Positions 48,471 to 60,203 are shown, numbered from the stretch's first letter. The stretch is 64,000 nt of DNA from Polytrichum commune (GCA_950295325.1 OX485803.1:53211554-53275553); one strand, 5' to 3'. Numbers and translations: made by a program. The notes: generated by a model not told the origin, from the sequence alone.

Positions 48471-49272
48471 ATCTCCTTTAGTGGGGGAGAGACTCTAGTA
48501 GCAAACATAGCTTCGAGGTTAATTGCTCCACAACATGCACTTGTTCTTTGGCTTGAGGGAATAAAGTCCAAACTTTAGTGGTGCAAAGAGAAAAGTATGA
48601 GATGAGGTCCTAGTCTTGTACTTGTGCTTGGTTAATGGAAGAGGGGGAATAGACATGCCAAACTAGGTTGGGTAAGCCGAGTAATTGGGGTCATGGCTTG
48701 GAGGGGCCTTGGATAAAACCAAGAAACTTCTTAGTTGTGGGCTTGTCCGGGCGGGGACAAGGTGATGGCGCGTGCTCATAAAAGTGCTACCCGCGAGCTA
48801 ACGAGAGTTGGCGCATGGGAGTCATGAACCCATGTCTCGAAAGAGCAAAGTGGGAACCAAGTCGGGCGGGACTTGGCATCACCCCCGTGCGATGGAGGCG
48901 TGGCTTAACAATGGAAAGCCATCTCGGAGTTGCAACCGAGACAACTTAGTGGAAGCGTTGAGGTCTCGCCTAGATGTGTCACGTTAGGCTAGTGGAGCCT
49001 AACGGGGGAGGCCCCAAAGGAGGGGCAACCCAAATGAGCCCCAAAGTAGGTGGGTCTAGTATAGGTTAAGTCCTTGGATGAGAGATCCAAGGTCGCTAAC
49101 GGACCACCTAGGAACGACACCTTTGGGACTATGCCAAATTTGAAGATGCATTGTGGGGGTCGCGCCCTAAGGTAAACACAATGCCGCACCATAGAGGATG
49201 GCAACTTGAGAATTGGTGTGCCGACTAAGAGTATAGTCGATGAGGGCATCGACTCCGTTTGGTGGGGGTGAG

Positions 49273-50246
49273 TGTCGCGCACCTCTCCATGAGGAGTGCC
49301 CGAAACACCATGGGCACAAGGGGGACCCCGGAGTGACACCCGGGACTTGTGGCGCCATTGGTGAGAGGGCCCAAGTGATCCTAGTGTGGGTGAGGGCCCC
49401 GAGCGTTGGGAACGCCTCCCATCCACTGAGACTAGGAAGCATGAGGGTAAGGCCATGAGCTATGCGTAGCTCATAGCATGGTGATTCTAGAATGCTCAAG
49501 ATCACCTCAATCGGAGGTGTGAGCTAGGAGTTATGGCCATTTGAGTGGGGCGCTGTCCCGGGACAGCGCCCTGGTGCAGCAGTGCCTGGGAGTGACTCCC
49601 GGGACTGCCAAGGTTCAAAGAGGCATAACGTCCTCATAACTTGCCCAAACGGGGCAAGTGAGGAGTCCATCGGCATCTACGTGAAGCGTAGATGAAGATG
49701 GAGTGGTTGGTTGTTATGATCAGACATCATACAAGGAAGTTATGATGGTCTGAAGCTGCTGGGGGGGTTCTAGGCCCAGCAGCTAAAGGAAAATGTCCAC
49801 TTGGCCCCAACTCTTGGTAGAGAGACAAGAGGTTGGTTGACGGTGGGGTAGGGGCCCCGCGTGAAGTCCTAGAGGCTTATATGGGTGAGGTGGTGTGGCC
49901 TCACCCACCCGAGGCCGAACGGCACGGCCTCCATGGGCATTGGCCCATTGTGAGGCCATAGTTGCCTAGTATGGTTCGGGTTGTTGTAGTGTTGCTCCGG
50001 CAACGCGATGATCAACATAGGATTGGACTTCCATGGATGGAAGTCCACATTGGGGAAATGGGTTACCGATTAAGGGGTGAGTCCCGAAAGCAAAGTAGGA
50101 GGGTTGGTTCCCTCCTATGAACTATTGGTCCGGGGTAAGAGGAGCTATCCATTAGCATGGCGGAATGCGAATGGTTAGCGCTCGTAACCTTTGCTAGAAA
50201 CGAAAATGGGCAAGATGGTCAAGGAGGGCTAGCAAGGGTTGCGACA
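49273..50246 (+). repeat. 3' LTR of copy 1
   Basis: 974 bp, same length as the 5' LTR and with no difference that I could see. Followed directly by the second CCAGG target copy (50247-50251). Confidence 0.93.
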
Positions 50247-50251
50247 CCAGG

Positions 50252-50961
50252 AGGTGGAGCAATACAGAAGCTTTTTGACGCGGAAGAGGTTGGCCACATT
50301 CGAAGGAGTGGCCAGATTTTGTCTGTTGACAAAAGGAGTGGAGAGGGTGACATTTTCCAAGTGGGACCGGACCATGAGCAGGGCCGAGGTCAGGGAGGAT
50401 CGACGGGGGTGCCCATTTGCCCTGATCGATTTCAGGGGGATCCCCGGTGCGTCGAGGCAGGGGGGGAAGGACATACCTTTCTACGACCCCTTCATGGCCA
50501 AGTTCAAGGAGCACAAGTCTCCGGACATGAGGGAGCCTCACGTTTGGCTGTGGATAGTCGAGCAGGAGAAGCTCTCTGCTGTAGTCGACCTGTACGAGAA
50601 GTCGATCAAATTTGAGTACAGCATCTTCCACAGCACTTACGTGCCCGCCAAGACGGAAGGGATCGTGGCCATCAACGAGGCCAGGGGGAACAAACAGGTG
50701 GGGGCGGTCAGCCTCGTCTTCTTGACGTACAACGCGCTGCGGAATGGGCGAGCCCCTGTCAAGGCGAACACTACGTTCAAGAAGATCTACAGCATCCCCC
50801 ATCCCCCTCCCAAGGATCTGCTACAGGAGACCTTGTACACTGTCTTCCCGGCGATGGAACTCAGGTTGGAGTTCTACGTCTCCGTTTTGCAGAGCGTGGC
50901 AATAAGCGGAGAGACCGTGTACAACGTTTGTGGCGGCAGCAAGTTCATGTACGCTGCGATG
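50252..50961 (+). CDS. ParB-like gene, exon 2 (3' part after LTR insertion)
   Basis: Resumes the frame cut at 42958 with E-V-E-Q-Y-R-S and runs 710 nt to a donor at ATG/GTAAGC. The region is globular. Its end, GETVYNVCGGSKFMYAA continuing as MLGLVVNSF in the next exon, resembles the 'VLDPFAGSGTT..AA..LGR' segment of N4/N6 amino-methyltransferases, but the canonical Asp and DPPY/NPPF motif are not evident, so a degenerate methyltransferase fold is only a possibility. Fusions of ParB-type domains with DNA methyltransferases are known in phages and bacteria, which makes the combination worth testing. Confidence 0.75.
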
Positions 50962-51101
50962 GTAAGCTCTCCAACTAATATTTACAAACGCTCGTTCGTA
51001 AAGTTCACCTCAACTTGTCTTGGGTTTGATGACATTGTTTCTCGTCGTTGATGTTTACGAACGCACGTTCGTATTTTCTAACGTATTTGCTTGAATCTCA
51101 G
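50962..51101 (+). other. Intron 2 with two palindromes
   Basis: 140-bp GT-AG intron (GTAAGC ... TTGAATCTCAG), phase 0. Palindromes lie at about 50982 and 51053, again one near the donor and one near the acceptor, as in intron 1. Confidence 0.85.
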
Positions 51102-51706
51102 ATGCTAGGGCTGGTCGTCAACAGCTTCATTGAAGCCATCGACGAGGAGGACTTCCACGTGCACAGGGCGAAGGCCTCCACGATGGACCTGGAGGACATG
51201 TCCCTCCCGAGGACGGACATCAACATGCCCGTCGACGAAGGCATGCCCGCCATGGAGACGGACGACGACAAGCCCGCGCCCTCCTACAACGTCGAGGCGA
51301 TCCTCCGATCCTTGGACGTCACTCCTCTCCGCATTTTGGCGCCGTCGGGAAATCCATCCGACGTGCAAGGGACTCCGGGTGGATACACGGGGTCGTCGGC
51401 GGGGACAACCCAAGATGTCCTCCCCGCGAGAACGTCTGGAGCGGAGGCATTCGGCACTCCCGGGGGATGCTCGACATCCGTGTCGCCCAGGCCGATCGTG
51501 GTTCCCAAGATGGAGAACCTCGACCTTATGGACCAACGGTCCCGACCGACGTTGGACCAGTACCGCAACACGAGGCGGAGGATGAAGAAGACCCCCTACG
51601 TGGAGCTGCCTCCGGGGGCAATCATCGAGGTCTCCGATGAGGACGAGGGCGACATGGAGATCATGGTCGAGCTGGGGGTAGACTTTGACAAAAACAAGAG
51701 GGTCAA
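51102..51706 (+). CDS. ParB-like gene, exon 3 (5' part before second LTR insertion)
   Basis: 605 nt. Begins MLGLVVNSFIEAIDEE, then an acidic, Pro/Ser/Thr-rich and probably disordered stretch (ETDDDKPAPSYN, TPGGYTGSSAGTTQD), followed by PYVELPPGAIIEVSDEDEGD. Cut at GTCAA (51702-51706) by the minus-strand retrotransposon. Joining to 58757 with one GTCAA copy gives 605 + 829 nt, an exact multiple of three with no stop. Confidence 0.8.
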
Positions 51707-52679
51707 TGTCGCAACCCTTGCTAGCCCCCCTTGACAATCTTTCCAATTTTCAATTCTAGCAAAGGTTACGAGTGCTAACCATTCGCATTCCGCCATGCTA
51801 ATGATTAGCTCCTCCTACCCCGGACCTTATAGTTCATAGGAGGGAACCAACCCTCCTACTTTGCTTTCGGGACTCACCCCTTAATCGGTAACCCATTCCT
51901 AGATGTGGACTTCCATCCATAGAAGTCCAATCCCATGTTGATCATCGCATTGCCGGAGCAACACTACAACAACCCGAACCATACTAGGCAACTATGGCCT
52001 CACAATGGGCCAATGCCCATGGAGGCCTTGCCGTTCGGCCTCGGGTGGGTGAGGCCACACCACCTCACCCATATAAGCCTCTAGGACTCTACGCGGGGCC
52101 CCTACCCCACCGTCAACCAACCTCTTGTCTCTCTACCAAGAGTTGGGGCCAAGTGGACATTTTCCCTTAGCCGCTGGGCCTAAAACCCCCCACCAGCTTC
52201 AGACCATCATAACTTCCTTGTATGATGTCTGATTCCAATAACCAACCACTTCATCTTCATCTACGCTTCACGTAGATGCCGATGGACTCCTCACTTGCCC
52301 CATTCGGGCAAGTGGTGAGGAAGTTATGCCTGTTTGAACCTTGGCAGTCCCGGGAATCACTCCCAGGCACTGCTGCACCAGGGCGCTGTCCCGGGACAGC
52401 GCCCCACTCAAATGGCCATAACTCCTAGCTCACACCTCCGATTGAGGTGTTCTTGAGCATTCTAGAATCACCACGCCATGAGCTACGCAAAGCTCATGGC
52501 CTTACCCTTGTGCCTCCTAGTCTTCGTGGATGGGAGGCGTTCCCAACGCCCGGGGACCTCACCCACACTAGGATCACTTGGGCCCTCTCACCAACGGCGC
52601 CACAAGTCCCGGGTGTCACTCCGGGGTCCCCCTTGTGCCCATGGTGTTTCGGCCACTCCTCATGGAGAGGTGCGCGACA
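51707..52679 (-). repeat. 3' LTR of copy 2 (left on plus strand)
   Basis: 973 bp, reverse orientation. Frames inside it (52447-52963) are LTR shadows. Confidence 0.92.
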
Positions 52680-53299
52680 CTCACCCCCACCAAACGGAGT
52701 CGATGCCCTCATCGACTATACTCGTAGTCGGCACACCAATTCTCAAGTTGCCATCCTCTATGGTGCGGCATTGTGTTTACCTTAGGGCGCGACCCCCACA
52801 ATGCATCTTCAAATTTGGCATAGTCCCAAAGGTGTCGTTCCTAGGTGGTCCGTTAGCGACCTTGGATCTCTCTTCCAAGGACCTAACCTATACTAGACCC
52901 ACCTACTTTGGGACTCACTTGGGTTGCCCCTCCTTTGGGGCCTCCCCCGTTAGGCTCCACTAGCCTAACGTGACACATCTAGGCGAGACCTCAACGCTTC
53001 CACTAAGTTGTCTCGGTTGCAACTCCGAGATGGCTTTCCATTGTTAAGCCACACCTCGATCGCACGGGGGTGATGCCAAGTCCCGCCCGACTCGGTTCCC
53101 AGTTTGCTCTTTCGAGACATGGGTTCATGACTCCCATGCGCCAACATTCGTTAGCTCGCGGGTAGCACTTTTATGAGCACGCGCCATCACCTTGTCCCCG
53201 CCCGGACAAGCCCACGGCTAAGAAGTTTTTTGGTTTTATCCAAGGCCCCTCCTAGCCATGGCCCCAATTACTCGGCTTACCCAACCTAGTTTGGCATAT

Positions 53300-56200
53300 C
53301 TATTCCCCCTCTTCCACTAACCAAGCACAAGTACAAGACTAGGACCTCATCTCGTACTTTTCTCTTTGCACCACTAAAGTTTGGACTTTATTCCCTCAAG
53401 CCAAAGAACAAGTTCATGTTGTGGAGCAATTAGCCTCAAAGCTAAGTGTGCTACTAGCGTCTCTCCCCCACTAAAGGAGATTGATGTCCTCATCAATGCC
53501 TACGCTTCATTTTATTGGAATGTCTAGCCTTAGTTTCTTCAAAGTGCTTTACCAATTCCTTGCCGTTCATCATGTCTCTTGCCGCCACCCAAGCGGTTTC
53601 TTTCTCATGGTATCCTCACCATTTCACCAAGTACTCCTTTGTACATTTTCTTTCATTTTCACTTGGGCTTCCTACACTTGAGGATGCCCTCCTACCTCAT
53701 GTTCCAAATGACCTCCACAAGGTCGGGAGGTGGCCTAATCACTTGCTTGTGATCGGGCCACAAGGTGTCGTCCTAAAATGACTTTCGTAATGAGACATGA
53801 AATGTCGGATGCACTTTGATCTCGGGCGGTAATTCCAACTTATACATGTCCTTGAACACTTGTTCCACAATGGAAAACGAAGCTCCAATTTTGGACATGA
53901 ACTTTTGAAGTAAGGCCTTTGGGCAAGGTGAAGTTGTCCACATTCAACAACACCTTATTGGCCCACCTCATACTCCACTTCGCGTCTTCCGGCATTGATT
54001 TGCACTCCGTAGCACCTTCGGGCTTTCTCCACCAACAACTTGGTCATCTCCAAGACTTGTTTACCATCCTTGGCCAAGTCCTCACCATCTTGGTTGAACT
54101 CTAGTGTTGAATGTGCCCCCTCAAGAGCTAGGTTAATAGGTTGGAGCGCATCCACTCCATAAGCCACCACGAAAGACCACCCCTTGGTAGCCAAGTGCGT
54201 GGCTACATTGCAATTACACTCCGCTTGACCCACATAGTCCGCCCAATCTCTTTGGTCCGCCCCCACCAAGTTCCTCAAGTATTGCTTCAAGACTCCATTC
54301 ACATGCTCCGCTTTCCCATTCATTTGGGAATGCAAGGCCGTGCTAAACCTTAGTTTCATTCCGACCTCCTTAGAGAAATGCATTGAAAATGCACTTGTGA
54401 ACTTTGGATCTTGATCCCACACAATCACTCTTGGCAACCCGTGGTGCCTCAACCATCCTTTGAGAAAAGGCTATGCGGTCTCCAACGCGGTGGCGGTTCC
54501 CACAATCGGCACCATGTGTGCCAACTTGGCAAACCGCTATACCATATACAAGATGGCATCATACCCATGTGACTCCGGCAAACTTGTGATCAAGTCCATG
54601 CACATACTATGCCATGGCGCCGACGGAATAGGCACGGTTGCAAGAAACCGCCTTGCTTTTAGTAAGAGGCTCGGTTCACTTGGCACTTTATTCACGCCTT
54701 CACAAAGTGGGCTATATCCTCCGTTATGCACCGCCAATGGTATCTCTTTGACACCATTCTATGGTGGTTTTATTTTTCTCCTCTATGGCCGGCAATAGGA
54801 CTATCACATTCCTCCTTCAAAACCGATAGCCTCAACTTGCCTTGTGGCACATACACCCAACTTTGCTTGCACTTGAACAATCCGTCCACCAACTTAACCT
54901 CTTTAAGCTCACCTAAAAGCTTTTGTGCTTTGGGGTAGTTAATTTACCCCTCCCGTATCTTGCATCACAAGTTTCCTTCGCCGGCACACATTAGCCACAA
55001 TGTTTGGATGGTTCTCATTGCTTGGAACTCTTCCCGTCTACTTAGCGCATCCGGCACCACATTTCCACGGTCCGGTTTGTGGACCAAATCCACCTTCATA
55101 AGCGCCAAGCTATCATGCCAACGCAATGATTTGGCGCTCACTTCCGCTTGTATGTCAAAATACTTTTAGGACACATTGTCCTTGTAGACCTTTACTTTGT
55201 GCGACCCCAACTAGTGTCGCCACATCTTCAAGCAATACACTACGCAAAGAAGTTCTTTGTCATTAGTTGGTTGTCTTCTTTGACAACCATCGAGCTACAT
55301 GCTCGCATATGCAATGGCCATCCATCTTACACATAATCCACCATTGGCAAAATCATTCACCCCCGTATGCACCTCAAAAGGTTTGTCAAGCTCCGCGAAC
55401 TTGAGCACGGGCGTCTAAGAGAACTTGCTCTCAAGCTCCCCAAAGACTTGGTGGCAAGGCTCCTCCCACTCTTGGGATAGCCAATTCTTCCACAAGTCGG
55501 ATAAGGTCGGATAACCATCAAGCTTAACGCTCTCATATGCAATGGCCATCCATCTTACGTTAACCATCCGCCAATGGCAAAGTCACTCGCCCCTATATGC
55601 ACCTCAAAAGGTTTGTTAAAGTCCGCGAACTTAAGCACAGGCGGCGAAGAGAACTTGGTCTTAAGCTCCTTAAAGACTTGGTGGCAAGGCTCATCCCACT
55701 TTTGGGATAGCCATTTCTTGCATAAGTTGGACAAGGTCGGACAACCATCGAGCTTCATGCTCTTATATGCAATGGCCATCCATTTTGCCTCAACATCCGC
55801 CAATGCTAAAGTCACTCGCCCCCGTATGCACCTCAAAAGGTTTGTCAAAGTCCGCGAACTTAAGCACGGGCGGCGAAGAGAACTTGCTTTTGAGCCCCCC
55901 AAAGGCTTGGTGACAATGCCCATCCCACTCTTGGGATAGCCATTTTCCTCAATAAGTTGAATAAAGTCCTAGCAACCTTAGAAAACTCTCGAATGAAGTT
56001 GTGGTACTAATTGGCTAGGCCAACAAATGACCTAAGCCCTTTTGAATCAAGGGCCAATTCTCCTTTTGGATTGCCTTGACATTCTTCATGTTCGTCCACC
56101 AACTTCATTTATCACCACATACCTCAAGAGCTCAATCTCTCGTTGAGCAAAGTTATTTTTCACTTCTTGGCGGTAATTTTTTTTTTTGGGCAACACATTG
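53300..56200 (-). pseudogene. Broken pol of copy 2
   Basis: Chromodomain (about 53480-53640), integrase (about 53955-54640), RNase H with three tandem junction units (55360-55940) and an RT remnant (about 55960-56100), all on minus and interrupted by stops and shifts. The domain order and many defects parallel copy 1, so the two descend from an already damaged parent. Confidence 0.85.
55360..55940 (-). repeat. Three-fold tandem repeat of the RNase H junction
   Basis: Three units of about 230 bp, the counterpart of the four units at 45757-46620 in copy 1. Confidence 0.8.
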
Positions 56201-57778
56201 GTGAATACATCCTTGTATTTCACCAACATCACACCAATGTTGTTTGGGGGAGGCCCATCTTTCCTAGCCTCCCCATACGTTCCTTGGAGTTGCTCCAATT
56301 GAACCACGACCATTATGTTTTCTTTTCTTTTTTTATTCAGTCCATTAAGACCAAATTCAACTTAGGTCCTCCTACCATAGGAGTCATTGTTAATTTGAAC
56401 TTCAATTCTTTGCCATTATGACACATCATAATGCACCGCAAGCACACCGGCTTGCACCTCACATCTATCATGTGAGTTTCAAAGAAGGCGGCCTTCACAA
56501 TGACATGCATTTCATCTATTTCACTTGGTGTGAAATTTTGACAAAAATCCAATGTCCCACATTGAAAGGTTACATGCATCGCGGCCTCCTTTGTCTCATG
56601 CGGATCGCCCTTTCCAAACCGTACCTTGGTGGGCTTGCCCACTCTATCAATTGGCAAGCCCCAACTCCCTTGTGAGCTTTGGGCTCATGAAAGAGTCCAT
56701 TGCCTCTTTGTCAACTCATGAGACATATCTCCCATTCATTTGAGCCTCAAGGTACAAAAGACTTGGCCTCGGCTTAAGGGTACTAGCCTTGGCCACAATG
56801 CCATCGTCTTACATTTGGTCCTCCGCAACTTGGCTTGGCTTGGTCCGCAAAGCCAACTTCAAACATTTCGTGCGCGGGACAAATTGGTTTGGTGCCACAA
56901 AACCAATTTCTAATAGTTTGTCCGCAAAACAAACATGTTTTGACTTGGTAGCACAAAGCCACCTTCCCACACTCCGTCCGCGGCACGAACATGAATTGCC
57001 TTGGTAGGACAAACCCACCTCCCAACATTCCGTCCGCGGCACAAGTATGATTTGCTTTGGAAGCATAAAGCCACCTTTCAACATTCCGTCCGCGGCACCA
57101 ACATGTTTTGCCTAAGTAAAATGGACCAAACAATTTGCACTCATTTCTTTGGGACCTACTTTGGCTAAAGTCACTTGTGGTGATGCGCCGCCAAACTTCT
57201 CTTTGGGACCATCGGCTTCAATGCTCTTGCGAACTTGATGGTCCCCACCATGTCCTAAAAAAACCTTGGGGACTTAAACAAAGCATCCACCACCCGCTTT
57301 TAAAACCCCACCTAAAACGATGCATTTCTTAGAAAGCTCGTCCGTTTTAGGTGTATCCTTCATTTGTGCGTTTGAATAGCGCACATAGGCCTTAAGAGGC
57401 CATGGGTGCCTCATTAGCACCAAGTTCATTTCAACATCCGAACCTTCGAAGCATCTCGAATTGAATTTCAATCCAACATTAATACCCTCCAAGGTTTTGG
57501 GTGCATTCGGTATTCTAGGCCCCAAATGTTTTTTTTGAGGTTTGCGGGAGCCCTTTTCAAAGCACTCCTCCATTTTCCTTACCAAATCCACCCTCATGCC
57601 CACCATTGTCATTAGAACCAATGGTATGGTCAAATTCCACTTGCACATGATCCTTGTTCCAATTTGAGCCTCACAACCTTTTGGAAACCCCGGGCTCACC
57701 ATCATAACCCGCATTTTTGATAGCCATGTTTCCCTCAAAGTGCGAGCTCAAAACTTGGAACCCTGCTCTGATACCAAG

Positions 57779-58751
57779 TGTCGCACCCCTTGCTAGCCCC
57801 CCTTGACAATCTTTCCAATTTTCAATTCTAGCAAAGGTTACGAGTGCTAACCATTCGCATTCCGCCATGCTAATGATTAGCTCCTCCTACCCCGGACCTT
57901 ATAGTTCATAGGAGGGAACCAACCCTCCTACTTTGCTTTCGGGACTCACCCCTTAATCGGTAACCCATTCCTAGATGTGGACTTCCATCCATAGAAGTCC
58001 AATCCCATGTTGATCATCGCATTGCCGGAGCAACACTACAACAACCCGAACCATACTAGGCAACTATGGCCTCACAATGGGCCAATGCCCATGGAGGCCT
58101 TGCCGTTCGGCCTCGGGTGGGTGAGGCCACACCACCTCACCCATATAAGCCTCTAGGACTCTACGCGGGGCCCCTACCCCACCGTCAACCAACCTCTTGT
58201 CTCTCTACCAAGAGTTGGGGCCAAGTGGACATTTTCCCTTAGCCGCTGGGCCTAAAACCCCCCACCAGCTTCAGACCATCATAACTTCCTTGTATGATGT
58301 CTGATTCCAATAACCAACCACTTCATCTTCATCTACGCTTCACGTAGATGCCGATGGACTCCTCACTTGCCCCATTCGGGCAAGTGGTGAGGAAGTTATG
58401 CCTGTTTGAACCTTGGCAGTCCCGGGAATCACTCCCAGGCACTGCTGCACCAGGGCGCTGTCCCGGGACAGCGCCCCACTCAAATGGCCATAACTCCTAG
58501 CTCACACCTCCGATTGAGGTGTTCTTGAGCATTCTAGAATCACCACGCCATGAGCTACGCAAAGCTCATGGCCTTACCCTTGTGCCTCCTAGTCTTCGTG
58601 GATGGGAGGCGTTCCCAACGCCCGGGGACCTCACCCACACTAGGATCACTTGGGCCCTCTCACCAACGGCGCCACAAGTCCCGGGTGTCACTCCGGGGTC
58701 CCCCTTGTGCCCATGGTGTTTCGGCCACTCCTCATGGAGAGGTGCGCGACA
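57779..58751 (-). repeat. 5' LTR of copy 2 (right on plus strand)
   Basis: 973 bp, reverse orientation, followed by the second GTCAA target copy at 58752-58756. Confidence 0.92.
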
Positions 58752-58756
58752 GTCAA

Positions 58757-59585
58757 AGAGGAGGCGTTGTCCGTCGCCGAGCTTAACGCCAAGCTCGAGC
58801 AAAAGATGAAGGAGGACATGGCGAAGGCGGCAGAGGAGAATGCCAAGAAAATGTTCGCAATTCAGGAGGAGCTGAGGCAGTCGAACGAGAAGACGGACGC
58901 CATCCTCGCCATGCTCCAGCGTATGCAGAGCTTCTCGGCGCCCCCCCAGCCGGCCTACCCCTTCACTGGAGGATACCCCTCCCAATCCCCTCCACTGGGC
59001 ATGTTCACCGGAGGGCCTTCCCGCCAGCAGGCGCCCCACCCCACGCCTGTTGGCACTCCTCCGCCACCAGAGGTTCCCTCGACCACCTCCCACGATGCTG
59101 TGGCGGCGGCCATCCAGGAGGACGAGGATTTACGAACGCGCGCTCGTGAATCTTCAGGTCCTCCAGTCCTCACCCCTCCCCCTTCAAGGGTAGGACTGCC
59201 CTCATACACCGATGCATTGTCTTTCACCGTCGTCCCCAGGGTAGTAGACAGACATGGCGATGACTCTGCGCGACACACTGACATGGTCATTGTGGAGGAC
59301 ACGCAGGGGAGCCCCAATGACGCACCAGGGGTGCATGGGATGGACGTGGAAGAAACCCATGCGGCGTGGATGGAGGATGTCAGGATGGACGCGCTCGACC
59401 TGGGCGCCGAGGAAGAAGACGCGCTGCGCATCCAGGCGACACAGGCCTCTCAACCGGAGCGTGAGGCAGAGGCCATGGAGACAGAGGCGGCTGCAGCTGT
59501 GGAGGTTACGAACGCGCGTTCGTTAATCGTTGAGGAGGGACCTGCTGCTCGGTCCAGCGCCGCTACCCCTCCCCCCGATGACGAG
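58757..59585 (+). CDS. ParB-like gene, exon 3 (3' part after second LTR insertion)
   Basis: Resumes in frame directly after GTCAA. Begins with a predicted coiled coil (about 60 residues, ALSVAELNAKLEQKMKEDMA and on to LRQSNEKTDAILAML), followed by a Pro-rich, disordered region and an acidic tail. Two palindromes lie inside the coding sequence (59129 and 59506), where they are translated as LRTRARES and VTNARSLI; both are imperfect, as expected under coding constraint. Ends at a donor GACGAG/GTAACT. The open frame at 58650-58756 that precedes it is LTR sequence and not part of the gene. Confidence 0.8.
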
Positions 59586-60203
59586 GTAACTCTCCTCTGA
59601 GAATACCATTTTTTAACGAACGCGCGTTCGTAACCTCTCTAACATCGCGATGTTTTTCTCTTCATCGACATCCAGTGGCCTTGCGAGAGCCCTCTTCAGC
59701 GGTCCCCCTTAGGGCCGAACAGTTTTGTAGGACACGGCATCATTTTGCCTTAGGAAAATGTGATAGACTATCACGTGAGAAATGTAAATATTCAACGGAT
59801 TAATATATGAGCCTATGTTATCTGCATCGCGTTGCTTCAAATTCTCTGCCCTCGACCCCTTCTCGTATGTTGTATATGTTGATGAGATTATGTTCATTCT
59901 TGCATACCCACCTCATTCGCGAACGCTCGTTCGTGAAAGGCTGCGACCCACTGTCCACCTCATTCGCGAACGACCGCTCGTAAATGTACGTGTAGCCGCG
60001 CTCACGAACGAGCGCTCGTAAATGATGCGCACCGCCCCCGCAGCCTTCATTCACGAACGCTCGTTCGCAAGTGTGCCCTTGAGCACATTTTCCTTGCACT
60101 CTCCTCACTTCCTCGTCTTTCCCCATAATGCACCGTCTTCATTTTCTACGCAAAATTTCATTATTGGATCATAGAATTAAACTAGTCGAGTTGTTCATCA
60201 CAG
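59586..60203 (+). other. Last intron region, alternative ends, palindrome array III
   Basis: From the donor at 59586 two phase-0 acceptors fit. The near one at 59675 would give a 90-bp intron and a short terminal exon (59676-59753, 25 residues then stop). The far one at 60203 (TTCATCACAG) leads into the FCP1-like exon. Palindromes lie at about 59612, 59917, 59965, 60000 and 60049; the last four are degenerate (CGCGAACG, GCTCGT variants). The relic at 35788-36250 includes the equivalents of 59514-59990. Confidence 0.6.
59676..59753 (+). CDS. Alternative short terminal exon
   Basis: In-frame alternative C-terminus beginning WPCESPLQRS and ending in TAG at 59751-59753. Similar nucleotides occur in the relic near 35940-36012, but there the frame is broken, so conservation does not decide whether it is used. 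Confidence 0.35.
   Translation, partial: WPCESPLQRSPLGPNSFVGHGIILP

Larger units (their letters stand above)
42959..50246 (+). mobile_element. Ty3/gypsy-type chromovirus LTR retrotransposon, copy 1
   Basis: 7288 bp with 974-bp LTRs at 42959-43932 and 49273-50246 (TGTCGC ... GCGACA) that look identical, flanked by CCAGG on both sides. Next to the 5' LTR is a primer-binding site containing TGGTATCAGAGC (complementary to plant initiator tRNA-Met); a GGTGGGGGTGAG purine tract precedes the 3' LTR. Internal order: repetitive gag-like region, RT remnant, RNase H region, integrase and a chromodomain at the C-terminus, typical of chromoviruses. Numerous stops and frameshifts break pol, so it is non-autonomous despite its fresh LTRs. 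Confidence 0.93.
51707..58751 (-). mobile_element. Ty3/gypsy-type chromovirus LTR retrotransposon, copy 2 (reverse)
   Basis: 7045 bp in reverse orientation, with 973-bp LTRs at 51707-52679 and 57779-58751, flanked by GTCAA on both sides (51702-51706 and 58752-58756). The LTRs look nearly identical; I see one difference near the outer end (TGTCGCAACC against TGTCGCACCC). The primer-binding site lies next to the LTR at 57779 (GCTCTGATACCA on plus). The internal region is the reverse complement of copy 1, with the same kinds of broken gag-like, RNase H, integrase and chromodomain segments; the best integrase frame is 54452-53955 on minus (165 codons, from MRHHGLPRVIVWDQDPK). Confidence 0.93.

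Noticed and set aside
50239-50251. Non-AUG start of the frame at 50239 as a separate gene
   Set aside because: These bases are LTR end and target duplication. The real frame continues exon 2 from 42958.
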